From Tautonia plasticadhaerens (GTDB lineage: Bacteria > Planctomycetota > Planctomycetia > Isosphaerales > Isosphaeraceae), in assembly GCF_007752535.1 (NCBI RefSeq), contig NZ_CP036426.1, forward strand, positions 7,130,001 through 7,194,000: a DNA stretch of 64,000 nt, read 5' to 3'. Made by a program: the position numbers and the translations under genes. Under the pieces are notes generated by a model. It was not told the DNA's origin. It searched no databases and was given only the letters and a program-made list of their open reading frames with translations. Of the stretch, positions 1 to 10,173 are shown one piece after another; position 1 is the stretch's first letter, and each line of letters begins with the position of its first letter.

Positions 1-741
<741 letters not shown>

Positions 742-792
742 TCCGACCGGGGGCCGTCGGCCGTCCTCCCCGGCCTCGGATCGGGGGAGGAC

Positions 793-1533
793 ATGCCGAT
801 GGCCCGTCGGACGATCTCGGCGACGACGCTCCTGCTCCTCTCGACCCTCGGGATGTCCCCCGGGCCCCTCCCGATGCCCCGGGACCGACGGGCCGATCAG
901 GAGGCGCTCGCCCCCTTCTCCGGGCTGGTCGGCGAATGGAAGGGGGCGGGACAACCCCGAAGGGGCAGCGCGGAGGGGGCCTGGCGGGAGTCGGCCTCCT
1001 GGGCCTGGTCGCTGACCACGGACTCGGCCGCCCTGGAGCTGACCGTGGCCGAGGCCGAGGGCGCGATGCTCCGGTCGGCCCGGCTGCGTCCCGACCCCGA
1101 GCGGCCCGGCCGCTTCCTGCTCGACGCGACCCTGGCCGACGGCTCAGACCGGCGGTTCTCCGGCGAGCCCGACGACCGGGGTCGGCTCGAGCTCGAGGCG
1201 GGGGATCCGGAGGTCGAGGACGGCATCCGGGGCATCTCGATCACGCCCCTGCACGAGACCCGGTTCCTGCTCCTGTTCGAGGGCCGACGGCCCGGCAGCC
1301 CGATCGACTCCCGGCTGGCCGAGGTCGGCTACACCCGGCAGGGGGTCACGTTCGCCTCCGGCTCCTCCGGCCCCGAGTGCATCGTCACCGGCGGCAAGGG
1401 GACCATCCCCGTCTCCTTCGAGGGGACGACCTATCTCGTCTGCTGCTCCGGCTGCAAGGACCTGTTCGACGAGGACCCGGCCGCGATCGTCGGGGAGTAC
1501 CGGCATCGTCGGGAGGCGGGCGACCGACCCTGA
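793..1533 (+). CDS. Secreted protein with C-terminal YHS/TRASH-like cysteine motif
   Basis: 246 residues. The N-terminus MPMARRTISATTLLLLSTLG is a likely signal peptide, and a GGGGGAGG stretch lies just upstream of the ATG; an in-frame ATG two codons later is an alternative start. The middle is a beta-rich region of unknown type. The last about 50 residues contain a conserved-looking block with C at 'GPECIVTGGKG' and a CCSGCKDLFDEDP motif, which resembles the YHS/TRASH metal-binding fold found in heavy-metal proteins and in planctomycete secreted proteins. The likely role is periplasmic or extracellular, perhaps metal-related. Family assignment is by motif only. Confidence 0.75.
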   Translation: MPMARRTISATTLLLLSTLGMSPGPLPMPRDRRADQEALAPFSGLVGEWKGAGQPRRGSAEGAWRESASWAWSLTTDSAALELTVAEAEGAMLRSARLRPDPERPGRFLLDATLADGSDRRFSGEPDDRGRLELEAGDPEVEDGIRGISITPLHETRFLLLFEGRRPGSPIDSRLAEVGYTRQGVTFASGSSGPECIVTGGKGTIPVSFEGTTYLVCCSGCKDLFDEDPAAIVGEYRHRREAGDRP

Positions 1534-1608
1534 TCGGGTCGGGACGGGACCGGACCCGACGTCATCGGGCGGTCCCGAGATGCCGGAGGACGATGGGGGC
1601 GTCGGGGT

Positions 1609-1866
1609 TCACTCCCCGCCCTCCGCCTCCTCCTCGGCGTGCCGCTTGCGGTTCTCCTCATACTCGGCGAGCCACTTCTCGGCCCGGGGGAGGTCGCCTC
1701 GCTGGACGTAGACGCGGGGGTTGCCCTCCCAGGCGCCGAGGAAGTCCTGCATGTCCTGCCCGTCGGAGATGGCCTTGATGCCTTCGGCGTTGAGCTGGTC
1801 GGCGATGAACTTGGCCTCCATCAGGCTGAGGGCCTGATAGCAGGGGGTGAGCTCCTCGTTGTCCAT
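1609..1866 (-). CDS. DUF2007-like putative signal-transducing protein
   Basis: 85 residues from the ATG at 1866 (MDNEELTPCYQALSLMEAKF). An upstream in-frame ATG at 1908 would add 14 residues, but a purine-rich GAGAGG lies upstream of 1866 and the domain begins there. The pattern 'L.EA..IA..L...GI.A.....D' followed by 'VYV...D...A...L' is that of the small DUF2007 family (often called putative signal transducing protein), a short alpha/beta fold of unknown biochemical role. It lies divergent from the 793-1533 product's direction and 113 bases from the next minus-strand gene. Confidence 0.75.
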   Translation of the reverse strand: MDNEELTPCYQALSLMEAKFIADQLNAEGIKAISDGQDMQDFLGAWEGNPRVYVQRGDLPRAEKWLAEYEENRKRHAEEEAEGGE

Positions 1867-1929
1867 GGCTGGGGCCTCTCGGGATGACGCGTGGTGGTTG
1901 AGATCCAATGCCGGGGTCCGACCCGGGCC

Positions 1930-1952
1930 GACCGATCGATCGATCGATCCGG
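1930..1952. repeat. GATC tetranucleotide repeat
   Basis: Four GATC units run head to tail between two minus-strand genes. The tract is self-complementary. It may be a simple slippage product; no function can be shown from sequence. Confidence 0.6.
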
Positions 1953-1979
1953 CCCGCCGGGGGCCGACCGGGGCTCGGG

Positions 1980-2378
1980 TCAGGGCCGGCCCCGCCGGCG
2001 CCCGAGCTTCTGGAGCAGGTCGACTTCGGCCAGGGCGCGGGGGAGGTCCGCCAGGGGGACCCGGATCCGGTGGACCGGCCCGTCCCCGGAGTCGTCCCGG
2101 GAGACGAGGGCCGGGATGCCCAGGTCACCGAGCCGGGAGGCGACGGCGGCGGCCTCCGGCCCGGTCACGGCGAGGTGGCACTCGACCGTCCGGCCGGGGT
2201 CGGGGAGCGAATGCAGCTCGTATTCCGTCGACGGCTCCTCCGCGGAGATTTCCGGGCCGAAGCGGCCCGGCCGGGCCCAATCGTCCGCCGCCGAGATCTC
2301 CACGTCGACCGCCCCGCACGAGGGGCAGACCTCGGCGGGGGCCTCCAGCTGGTGGGAGCAATTCCGGCAGGTCCACAT
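1980..2378 (-). CDS. Small protein with N-terminal zinc ribbon
   Basis: 132 residues, starting at MWTCRNCSHQLEAPAEVCPSC: two CxxC knuckles 11 residues apart form a zinc ribbon in the first 22 residues. The remainder resembles a DUF2007-like or ferredoxin-type alpha/beta segment (VECHLAVTGPEAAAVASRLG). The start is supported by GGGGAGG a few bases upstream. The protein ends in an arginine-rich tail. It lies downstream of hemQ on the same strand (89-base gap) and may be co-transcribed. Function is unknown; a regulatory or scaffold role is a guess. Confidence 0.75.
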   Translation of the reverse strand: MWTCRNCSHQLEAPAEVCPSCGAVDVEISAADDWARPGRFGPEISAEEPSTEYELHSLPDPGRTVECHLAVTGPEAAAVASRLGDLGIPALVSRDDSGDGPVHRIRVPLADLPRALAEVDLLQKLGRRRGRP

Positions 2379-2467
2379 CGCCCTTGGCCTCCCCGGCCGG
2401 GGTGTCGTGGGGTGGGGTCGCCTCGTCGGTCCGGCCCGGATCCGGCCCGATCGGGCCGGGTCTCCTG

Positions 2468-3370
2468 TCACAGGCGGACGGCATCCGGCAGCTCGGCCGG
2501 GGGCAGCAAATAGCCGAAATAGAAGTCGCCGAAGAGGGCGTAGCGGGCCGAGCTCTCGTCGAACCGCATGGCGTAGACGATGTCCTTCAGGTAGGCCGGG
2601 TTGCGGGCCCAGAGGGTCACGCCCCACTCCCAGTCGTCCAGGCCGGTCGAGGCGGTGATGACCTGGGTCACCTTGCCGGCGAACTTCATCCCGCTCCGGC
2701 CGTGCTCGGCCATCATCTGGGAGCGGGGCTCGAAGGGCAGCAGGTACCAGTTCTGGTCCCCCTGACGCATCTTGCTCATCGGGTAGAAGCAGCAGCAGGG
2801 CCAGTCGGGGAACTCGGGGTAGAGCCGCTGCCGGTTCATCGGGGCCAGGCGGTTCGTGTAGGCGTTCACCTTCGCCTTGAAGGCCGGGCTCTCGGGGTCC
2901 ATCCCCTCCCGGTCCCGGAGGATGGCGGCGTACTGGTCGGCGTCGGGGACGTACTCGGAGACCTCGGTGATCGAGTAGAACGAGTAGCTGGGCACCAGCG
3001 CCGGGCCGAGTGCCGAGGCCTGGATCGCCGTCTCGACGCCGTGGATGGCCCTCAGGTCGGGCCCGGCCAGCATCAGGCCGAAGTCGGCCTTGTGGCCGGG
3101 GACGGCGAAGCACTGCCGCTGCTCGACGCCCGGGGACGCGGTCGGGTCGAGCGCGGCCAGCAGCTCCGCACGACCCTGCCGGCGGGCCTCGGGCGAGAGC
3201 CGGGAGAGGGCCTCGCGGTCGACCCGGTAGAAGAGGTGGAGGAAGTGCCAGCCGGCCTCCGGCACCAGGGTGGCGGGCGCCTGCTCGGCGGCGGCGGGCC
3301 GGTGGCCGTGCTGCATCGGCTGGGTCCGGGTCTCGGGGGCGGCCGGACCTTCGCGTTGGCCCTCGTCCAT
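2468..3370 (-). CDS. hemQ: Coproheme decarboxylase, chlorite dismutase family
   Basis: 300 residues from MDEGQREG at 3370, preceded by GGAAGGAC; the open frame extends further up but the family begins at 'GWHFLHLFYRVDREAL'. HemQ converts coproheme III to heme b in the coproporphyrin-dependent heme pathway. Visible motifs are CCCFYPMSKMR (the YP.. segment holding the catalytic tyrosine), MMAEHGRSGMKFAGKVTQ (EHG histidine, the proximal heme ligand), GLDDWEWGVTLWA, and the closing DESSARYALFGDFYFG. Length and C-terminal motifs fit HemQ better than true chlorite dismutases. It is divergent from gap, sharing a 272-base upstream region. Confidence 0.9.
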   Translation of the reverse strand: MDEGQREGPAAPETRTQPMQHGHRPAAAEQAPATLVPEAGWHFLHLFYRVDREALSRLSPEARRQGRAELLAALDPTASPGVEQRQCFAVPGHKADFGLMLAGPDLRAIHGVETAIQASALGPALVPSYSFYSITEVSEYVPDADQYAAILRDREGMDPESPAFKAKVNAYTNRLAPMNRQRLYPEFPDWPCCCFYPMSKMRQGDQNWYLLPFEPRSQMMAEHGRSGMKFAGKVTQVITASTGLDDWEWGVTLWARNPAYLKDIVYAMRFDESSARYALFGDFYFGYLLPPAELPDAVRL

Positions 3371-3502
3371 GGTCGACGTCCTTCCCGGGCGTTTGGGCCC
3401 CCGTCCGGCGGCCCGTCTCGGTCCAAACCCCCATTCTAAGGGGGCCGACGCGGGCAGGACAAGCGAGACGGCCCGGGCCCCCGCCGGGACGGTCGGCTCG
3501 GA

Positions 3503-3532
3503 TTGACAGGCCGATCTCGGGAGTCCTATAAT
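3503..3532 (+). promoter_or_regulatory. Consensus sigma-70 promoter of gap
   Basis: A perfect TTGACA (3503-3508) and a perfect TATAAT (3527-3532) are separated by 18 bases, about 110 bases upstream of the gap start. In DNA this GC-rich a twelve-of-twelve match is very unlikely by chance. Transcription would start near 3539, leaving a roughly 100-base leader. Confidence 0.85.
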
Positions 3533-3561
3533 CCGCCTCGATCGAGACGAAGTCGCTTTGA

Positions 3562-4650
<1,089 letters not shown>

Positions 4651-4689
4651 TCCGGGCCCGGCCGACGCCCGGCCCCCCGACGACCCGAA

Positions 4690-4724
4690 GACGCCCGGCC
4701 CCTCTCCCGGAGGGGCCGGGCGTC
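4690..4724 (+). terminator. 14-bp perfect hairpin between gap and pgk
   Basis: Bases 4690-4703 pair without mismatch with 4711-4724 around a 7-base loop. No T-run follows, so this is not a classical intrinsic terminator; it may be a partial terminator, an RNA-stability stem or a processing site that sets gap above pgk expression. Pairing is seen; function is inferred. Confidence 0.6.
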
Positions 4725-4801
4725 GGTCCATTCCATCCGTCCGGGTGCCGGTGCCGGCCCGCCTCCCCGAATCCCTCCCCCGAGCAAGAAGGACTCCCGC
4801 C

Positions 4802-5998
4802 TTGGCCAAGCAGACGATCAGGGACCTGGACTTCAACGGCAAGAAGGCGCTGGTCCGGGTCGACTTCAACGTGCCCCAGACCAAGGGCGGCGACGTCTCC
4901 GACGACCGCCGGATCCGGGCGGCCCTGCCGACCCTGACCCACATCCTCGACCACGGGGGGGCGCTGATCCTGGTCTCCCACCTCGGCCGACCCACGGGGG
5001 ACCCCGCCGCCGACGCCCCCTTCAAAATGGACAGGGTCGCCGCCCGGCTCTCGGAGCTGATCGGCCGCCCCGTGCAGAAGGCCGACGACACGGTCGGGCC
5101 CGACGCCCAGGCGAAGTGCGCCGCCCTGAAGCAGGGCGAGGTCGTCGTGCTGGAGAACGTCCGGTTCAACACGGGGGAGAAGAAGGGCGACCCCGACTTC
5201 GCCCGTCAGCTGGCCGGGCTGGCCGACTGCTACGTCAACGACGCCTTCGGCACCTGCCATCGGGACGAAGCCTCGATGGTCGCCGTCCCCGAGCAGTACC
5301 CGGCCGAGTCCCGGGCGATCGGCTTCCTCGTCGAGAAGGAGCTGACGATCCTCGACCAGCTGCTCGGCAAGCCGAAGCCGCCGATGGTCGCGGTGATGGG
5401 GGGGGCCAAGGTCTCGGACAAGATCGGCGTGATCGAGAGCCTGCTGAAGAAGGTGGACCGGCTGCTCATCGGCGGCGCCATGACCTACACCTTCCTCAAG
5501 GCCCAGGGGCACGAGATCGGCAAGAGCCGCTGCGAGCACGACCGGCTCGACGTGGCCAGGAAGCTCCTGGAGCTGGGGGGGGACAAGATCGTCCTGCCCC
5601 AGGACCACCTGGTCACCACCTCGATCGACCCGAAGGAGGCGAAGACCTCGGTGGTCGAGGGCCCCGACCTGCCCGCCGACCAGATCGGCATCGACATCGG
5701 CCCGAAGACGGCCGCCCGCTATGCCGAGATCATCAAGGGGGCCGGCACCGTCGTCTGGAACGGGCCGATGGGCAAGTTCGAGGACGAGCCGTTCCGGCAG
5801 GGTACGCTCACGGTCGCCCAGGCGATGGCCTCCTCCCCGGCCGTCACGGCCGTCGGCGGCGGCGAGACGGCCGAGGCGGTCGAGCAGTTCGGCCTGGCCG
5901 AGAAGGTCTCCCACGTCTCCACCGGCGGGGGGGCCTTCCTGGAGGCGCTCGAAGGCAAGGCGTTCAACTCCCTCGGCGTCATCCCCGACCGGGGCTGA
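4802..5998 (+). CDS. pgk: Phosphoglycerate kinase
   Basis: 398 residues. PGK transfers phosphate from 1,3-bisphosphoglycerate to ADP. The TTG start at 4802 is chosen because AGAAGGA lies 8 bases upstream and translation then begins MAKQTIRDLDFNGKKALVRV as in the family; an in-frame ATG at 4745 would add 19 atypical residues. Visible motifs are VRVDFNVP, LVSHLGRP with the substrate-binding arginine, the VENVRF-type LENVRFNTGE, VMGGAKVSDKIGVI, and the nucleotide-binding end GGGETAEAVEQFG...STGGGAFLE. The length is normal. It is probably co-transcribed with gap through the intervening hairpin. Confidence 0.97.
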   Translation: MAKQTIRDLDFNGKKALVRVDFNVPQTKGGDVSDDRRIRAALPTLTHILDHGGALILVSHLGRPTGDPAADAPFKMDRVAARLSELIGRPVQKADDTVGPDAQAKCAALKQGEVVVLENVRFNTGEKKGDPDFARQLAGLADCYVNDAFGTCHRDEASMVAVPEQYPAESRAIGFLVEKELTILDQLLGKPKPPMVAVMGGAKVSDKIGVIESLLKKVDRLLIGGAMTYTFLKAQGHEIGKSRCEHDRLDVARKLLELGGDKIVLPQDHLVTTSIDPKEAKTSVVEGPDLPADQIGIDIGPKTAARYAEIIKGAGTVVWNGPMGKFEDEPFRQGTLTVAQAMASSPAVTAVGGGETAEAVEQFGLAEKVSHVSTGGGAFLEALEGKAFNSLGVIPDRG

Positions 5999-6423
5999 TC
6001 CCCCCTCCGGGCCGGGCGGTCGGGATGGGGGAGGCACCAGGTTCCTCCCCTCCCCCGCCTGGATTCCGCCCCGATTCGCCGGGATTGGGGGCGATCGGGG
6101 CGATCCGGGCGTCCTGTGGGACGGTCGGCGACCCCGATCCCCGACCCCCGCCGGCCGGGCCCGCCCGTCGGCCCGGCATGTGCGATGGGGGGGGATGGGC
6201 AAGGCCGGTCGGGAATCGAGGGGCGAGGCGCCTCGCCGGGCCGCCGGCCGGACCGGGGCCGACCTCGCATCCGGTCCCGTCCGGATTCTCTGGACCTGAA
6301 GGCCTGGCGGTGTTATAGGAATACGATCGATCCCGGCCCCCGGATGGGGGCCGGATCGGTCATCGGAACGGGCCGGGGCGGCCGATCACCGCGCCGGGGA
6401 CCGACGTCGCCCGAGGTGATCCG
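5999..6423. other. 425-base intergenic region between pgk and rpe
   Basis: No convincing gene is seen. The stretch is G/C-runs until a short AT-richer segment near 6311-6330, which holds a candidate promoter described separately. Confidence 0.5.
6291..6319 (+). promoter_or_regulatory. Candidate sigma-70 promoter of the rpe operon
   Basis: TGGACC (6291-6296) and TATAGG (6314-6319) are spaced by 17 bases, each matching consensus at four of six positions, in the only AT-rich part of the pgk-rpe gap. The leader would be about 95 bases. Confidence 0.4.
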
Positions 6424-7173
6424 ATGCCGAGTGAGCGGACCGAACGACTGCGGAGGTGGGACGGCGCCCCGGCGCCGCTGATCACGCCGTCGCTGCTCGA
6501 TTGCGACTTCGCCCGGGTCGGTGAGGAGATCCGGGCCCTGGAAGCGGCCGGGGTCGAGGCCCTGCACCTGGACGTGATGGACGGCCACTTCGTGCCGAAC
6601 CTGAGCTATGGTCCTCCTGTGGTGGCCGACTGGCGGGCCGTCACCGACCTGCCCTTCGACGCCCACCTGATGATCTCCGACCCGGCCCGATACCTCGACG
6701 CCTTCGTCGACGCCGGGGCGGACAGCATCCTCATCCACCTGGAGGCCGTCCCGGAGCCGGCCGACCTGCTCGAACGGATCCGGGGCCGGGGCTGCCGGGC
6801 CGGGCTGGTGATCAACCCGCCCACCCCCTGGGCGGCCGTCGAGCCGCACCTGGACCGGGTCGACTCGGTCCTGGTGATGAGCGTCATGCCCGGCTTCGGC
6901 GGGCAGCAATTCCAGGAGGCCGTCCTGGAGAAGGTGCGGGCGATCCGCCGGGCCCGGCCGGCCTTGCGGGTCGCCATCGACGGCGGGATCAACGCCTCGA
7001 CCGCCGGCCGGGCCGTCGAGGCCGGCGCGACCCAACTGGTCGTCGGGTCGGCGACCTACCGGCCCGATGGGAACTACGCGGCGTCCCTGGGCGAGGTGGC
7101 CGAGGCGGCGCGTCGCGGGCTCGAAGGAGGAGGGGCCGCCGCCGCCGGGGCGGGGGCCTCGCCACCCGAATGA
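6424..7173 (+). CDS. rpe: Ribulose-phosphate 3-epimerase
   Basis: 249 residues. Rpe interconverts ribulose 5-phosphate and xylulose 5-phosphate in the pentose phosphate pathway. TIM-barrel motifs are present: ITPSLLDCDF (with S as phosphate-side residue), the metal-binding HLDVMDGHFVPNLSYGP, HLMI, the MSVMPGFGGQ loop, and VAIDGGIN. The start ATG is preceded by GAGGTGATCC. An alanine/glycine-rich tail of about 15 residues follows the barrel. Its last four bases overlap the next gene (ATGA), so the two are translationally coupled. Confidence 0.95.
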   Translation: MPSERTERLRRWDGAPAPLITPSLLDCDFARVGEEIRALEAAGVEALHLDVMDGHFVPNLSYGPPVVADWRAVTDLPFDAHLMISDPARYLDAFVDAGADSILIHLEAVPEPADLLERIRGRGCRAGLVINPPTPWAAVEPHLDRVDSVLVMSVMPGFGGQQFQEAVLEKVRAIRRARPALRVAIDGGINASTAGRAVEAGATQLVVGSATYRPDGNYAASLGEVAEAARRGLEGGGAAAAGAGASPPE

Positions 7174-7760
7174 CTCAGGTGCTCCTGATCCGGCCCGGTG
7201 CCACCGTCTTCGACGAGCAGAACCGGGTCCAAGGAATCCTGGACGTCCCCCTCAGCGAGCGGGGCCGGGCCGAGGTCGCCGAGCTCGCCGACCGCCTGGC
7301 CGGCAACGGCCTCGACCTCGCCGCCATCTACTGCGGCCCCGGCGAGAGCGTCGTCCGCACCGCCGAGACCGTCTCCCGGGCCCTGGGCCTGCGGGTCCGC
7401 CGCCTGGAGGAGCTGCGGAACCTCGACCAGGGGCTCTGGCAGGGCCTGCAGATCGACGAGATCCGCCGCCGCAACCTCAAGCTCTTCCGCCAGTGGCAGG
7501 ACGACCCCCGGACCGTCTGCCCCCCCCTGGGGGAGACGGTCGAATCCGCCCAGTCCCGGGTCACCTCCGCGCTCCGGCCGATCCTGAAGCGGCACAAGGA
7601 CGAGGCGATCGGCCTGGTCGTGGCCGAGCCGATCGCCCGGCTCGTCTCCTGCTTCCTGAGGCGGGACGCCAATGTGCAGCTGCTCGAGCCGGTCCCGACG
7701 GGCGACTTCGAGCGGATCGAGGTCGCCGCCGACGTCGGCCGGGACGTCGCCCCCCCCTGA
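7170..7760 (+). CDS. Phosphoglycerate-mutase-like protein lacking catalytic histidines
   Basis: 196 residues with the overall histidine-phosphatase fold: LLIRPGAT, then VQGILDVPLSERG, YCGPGESVVRTAETV, LDQGLWQG and LGLVVAEP-type strand. In active members the first motif is RHG and the late one is a V.SHG; here they read RPG (Pro9) and VAEP (Glu153), so both catalytic histidines are gone. The usual acidic residue before 'G.WEG' is Asn84 and the motif ends QG. The second arginine (Arg63) is kept. The protein is therefore probably a non-catalytic binding or regulatory homologue. It overlaps rpe by 4 bases and precedes accD. Confidence 0.85.
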   Translation: MTQVLLIRPGATVFDEQNRVQGILDVPLSERGRAEVAELADRLAGNGLDLAAIYCGPGESVVRTAETVSRALGLRVRRLEELRNLDQGLWQGLQIDEIRRRNLKLFRQWQDDPRTVCPPLGETVESAQSRVTSALRPILKRHKDEAIGLVVAEPIARLVSCFLRRDANVQLLEPVPTGDFERIEVAADVGRDVAPP

Positions 7761-7797
7761 CCCGGGCCCGCCCCTCCCTCCCCGAGGGGCCCCCGGG
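7761..7797 (+). terminator. Two-part GC hairpin after the rpe operon
   Basis: Bases 7761-7766 pair with 7792-7797 and 7770-7775 with 7785-7790, separated by a short internal loop, directly after the stop codon. It has no T-run, so it is a weak or Rho-assisted terminator at best. Confidence 0.4.
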
Positions 7798-7835
7798 CCA
7801 TCCCCCTCCCTCCCCCACCCAGCCCGAGCCGAACC

Positions 7836-8768
7836 GTGACCATGGAACAGACCAGCATCCCCCTCGCCGACGCCCGGATCCCCTCCCCGGCCGCCGCGAC
7901 CGCCGGAACGAGCACGCCCATGAGCCCCGATCGCAGCCCGGCGAAGGATCTCGGGCCGCTGCCCGCCGCGTCCAAGAAGGTCCCCGAGGGGGTCTGGATG
8001 CGCTGCGACGGCTGCTCGGCCACCCTCTTCCGCAAGGAGGTCGAGCGCAACCGGCACGTCTGCCCCCAGTGCGAGCACCACTTCACCCGGGGCGCCCGGG
8101 ACCGGATCGCCGACCTGCTCGACGCCGACACCTTCGAGGAGTGGTACGCCGACCTCCGCCCGGCCGACCCCCTGGGCTTCAACGACCGCCGGCCGTACCC
8201 CGAGCGCGTGGCGGCCGAGCAGCAGCGGACCGGGCTCTCCGAGGCGGCGATCGTCGGCCAGGGGTTCGTCAAGGGGATCCGGCTGGTCTTCGGCATCACC
8301 GACTCCACCTTCATCATGGGGAGCATGGGCTCGGTCGTCGGCGAGAAGCTGACCCGGGCGATCGAGGAGGCCACCCGGCTGCGGCTCCCCCTGGTGATCG
8401 TCTCCGGCTCGGGGGGCGGGGCGAGGATGCACGAGGGCATCTTCTCCCTGATGCAGATGGCCAAGACCTCCGCCGCGCTGGCCCGCTACCACGCCGCCGG
8501 GGGGTTCTTCGTCAGCGTGCTGACCAACCCGACGATGGGGGGCGTGGCCGCCAGCTTCGCCAGCCTCGGCGACGTGATCCTCGCCGAGCCGAAGGCGCTG
8601 ATCGGCTTCGCCGGCCCGAAGGTCATCCAGCAGACCGTCCGGGTGCAGCTCCCCCCCGGCTTCCAGCGCAGCGAGTTCTTCCTCGCCCACGGCTTCGTCG
8701 ACCGGATCGTCCACCGCCGGGACCTCCGGAGCACCCTGGCCCAGTTGCTCAACTACGTCACCCCCTGA
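7836..8768 (+). CDS. accD: Acetyl-CoA carboxylase, carboxyltransferase subunit beta
   Basis: Up to 310 residues. AccD with AccA transfers CO2 from carboxybiotin to acetyl-CoA, the first step of fatty acid synthesis. The zinc ribbon [11 protein letters not shown]...HVCPQC (CxxC-x15-CxxC) lies at about residues 50-75. The crotonase-like domain has [35 protein letters not shown] and [13 protein letters not shown]. The start may be GTG 7836, ATG 7842 or ATG 7920; the first about 45 residues are not conserved, so the true start is uncertain. A GC hairpin follows the gene. Confidence 0.95.
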   Translation: MTMEQTSIPLADARIPSPAAATAGTSTPMSPDRSPAKDLGPLPAASKKVPEGVWMRCDGCSATLFRKEVERNRHVCPQCEHHFTRGARDRIADLLDADTFEEWYADLRPADPLGFNDRRPYPERVAAEQQRTGLSEAAIVGQGFVKGIRLVFGITDSTFIMGSMGSVVGEKLTRAIEEATRLRLPLVIVSGSGGGARMHEGIFSLMQMAKTSAALARYHAAGGFFVSVLTNPTMGGVAASFASLGDVILAEPKALIGFAGPKVIQQTVRVQLPPGFQRSEFFLAHGFVDRIVHRRDLRSTLAQLLNYVTP

Positions 8769-8797
8769 GCGGGCGGGGTCCGACCCGAGCCTGCCGG

Positions 8798-8819
8798 GCG
8801 CCCCGACGGATCGGGGCGC
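8798..8819 (+). terminator. 9-bp hairpin after accD
   Basis: Bases 8798-8806 pair perfectly with 8811-8819 around a 4-base loop, 30 bases past the accD stop. No T-run follows, so termination is plausible but not proven. Confidence 0.45.
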
Positions 8820-8852
8820 GGGCCCGGACGCCTCAAGGACGAGGGGCCGACG

Positions 8853-10100
8853 ATGCGACGGATCGCCGAATTCGACGCCCTCCGGGGGGTCGCCGCCGTG
8901 GTCGTGGTGGTCTTCCACCTGCTGGAGGACCCGAGGCTCGGGCTGATGGGCTCGGCCGTCGACCTCTTCTTCGTGCTCTCGGGCTTCCTGATCACGTCGA
9001 TCATCCTCCGGACCCACGAGGCCCCGGGGTTCCTGCGGGGCTTCTACCTCCGACGGGCGCTCCGGATCTGGCCGATCTACTACCTCTCGTTCCTGGTCCT
9101 CTGGGCGTACGTGCCGTTCTTCCAGCACGACCCGTCGTTCGAGGGGCTGCCCTACTACCTGAGCTTCACCCAGAACATCCAGCAGAACTGGAAGGGCCGG
9201 GTCGCCCCGCATTTCCCGCTCTACGGGCACACCTGGACGCTGGCGATCGAGGAGCAGTTCTACCTGCTCTGGCCCATCCTCGTGCCGATCGTCGGCCGGA
9301 AACGGCTGCCCCTGCTGCTGGTGCCGCTGATCGTCGGCCCGATTTTCGCCCGGGTCGCCGGGGTGCCGATCTCGGCGATCGTCGCCCGGTGCGACGCCCT
9401 GGCCTGGGGCGGGCTGCTCGCCTGGCTGGCCTCGGGCCCTGGGGCCGACCGCCTGCGGTCGACCCGGGCGCGGTGGGCCTTCGGGCTGATCGGGGCGGCC
9501 GGGGTCGTCGGGGTGGTCGGGTTCGGCCGGCTGACCGGGCTGCATTACCTCCAGTGGCCGTACGAGGGGCCGGCGATGCCCCGGGTCTGGGCCTCGCTCC
9601 AGATGTCGAGCCTGGGGCTGGCGTACCTGTCGGCGGTCGGGTTCACGATCTCCTCGGCGGGCCGGCCCTGGATGAGGCCCCTGCGGGGGCCGGTGCTGGG
9701 ATACCTGGGGAGGATCAGCTACGGGCTCTACCTGTTCCACCCCCTGGCCTTCTTCCCGGTCAACCAGCTCCGATACCGGGCCTTCGGCGGGCACGACTGG
9801 TTCGTCTTCGACCTGGCGAAGCTGGCCCTGGCGGTCGGCATGGCGGCGGCCTCGTACCGGTTCATCGAGGCGCCGATCCTGCGGTACAAGGACCGGATCT
9901 CGTCCGGCTCGGGCTCGGGTGCCGCGATCGCGTCGGCGGTGCCGTCGACGACGGGGGAGGCCGATTCGATCCGGGCCGACCCCGGGGTGCGCCTCCCGGT
10001 CCCCGGCGCCACCCATCTCGGGACATCGGCACGCGAGTCGAGGCCGGAGGCCCGGCCGGGCGAGGCCGGCCGGTCGGGGGCGGGGGGCGGGGTCGCCTGA
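8853..10100 (+). CDS. Acyltransferase 3 family membrane protein (OafA/YrhL-like)
   Basis: 415 residues. The family O-acylates sugars of polysaccharides, lipid A or glycans from within the inner membrane. The start MRRIAEFDALRGVAAVVVVVF gives the family's FDALRG.A...V...H motif (His at about 22). The 'DLFFVLSGFLIT' segment, FYLRRALRIWPIYY (R.xRR.P.Y) and the WTLAIEEQFYLLWP motif follow. About ten hydrophobic segments run to residue about 350. The C-terminal 50 residues are polar and low complexity. The acceptor cannot be inferred from neighbours. Confidence 0.93.
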   Translation: MRRIAEFDALRGVAAVVVVVFHLLEDPRLGLMGSAVDLFFVLSGFLITSIILRTHEAPGFLRGFYLRRALRIWPIYYLSFLVLWAYVPFFQHDPSFEGLPYYLSFTQNIQQNWKGRVAPHFPLYGHTWTLAIEEQFYLLWPILVPIVGRKRLPLLLVPLIVGPIFARVAGVPISAIVARCDALAWGGLLAWLASGPGADRLRSTRARWAFGLIGAAGVVGVVGFGRLTGLHYLQWPYEGPAMPRVWASLQMSSLGLAYLSAVGFTISSAGRPWMRPLRGPVLGYLGRISYGLYLFHPLAFFPVNQLRYRAFGGHDWFVFDLAKLALAVGMAAASYRFIEAPILRYKDRISSGSGSGAAIASAVPSTTGEADSIRADPGVRLPVPGATHLGTSARESRPEARPGEAGRSGAGGGVA

Positions 10101-10123
10101 TCGTGGTCGGGCCCGTCCTCGGG

Positions 10124-10173
10124 CGTTGGGTTCGTTTTCTCGGCCGGTCGGTCGGGCCGTTGGGTTCGTTTTC
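10124..10173. repeat. 16-base direct repeat pair
   Basis: CGTTGGGTTCGTTTTC occurs at 10124-10139 and again at 10158-10173, identical in both copies. It is AT-richer than its surroundings. No matching gene feature is seen. Confidence 0.7.
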
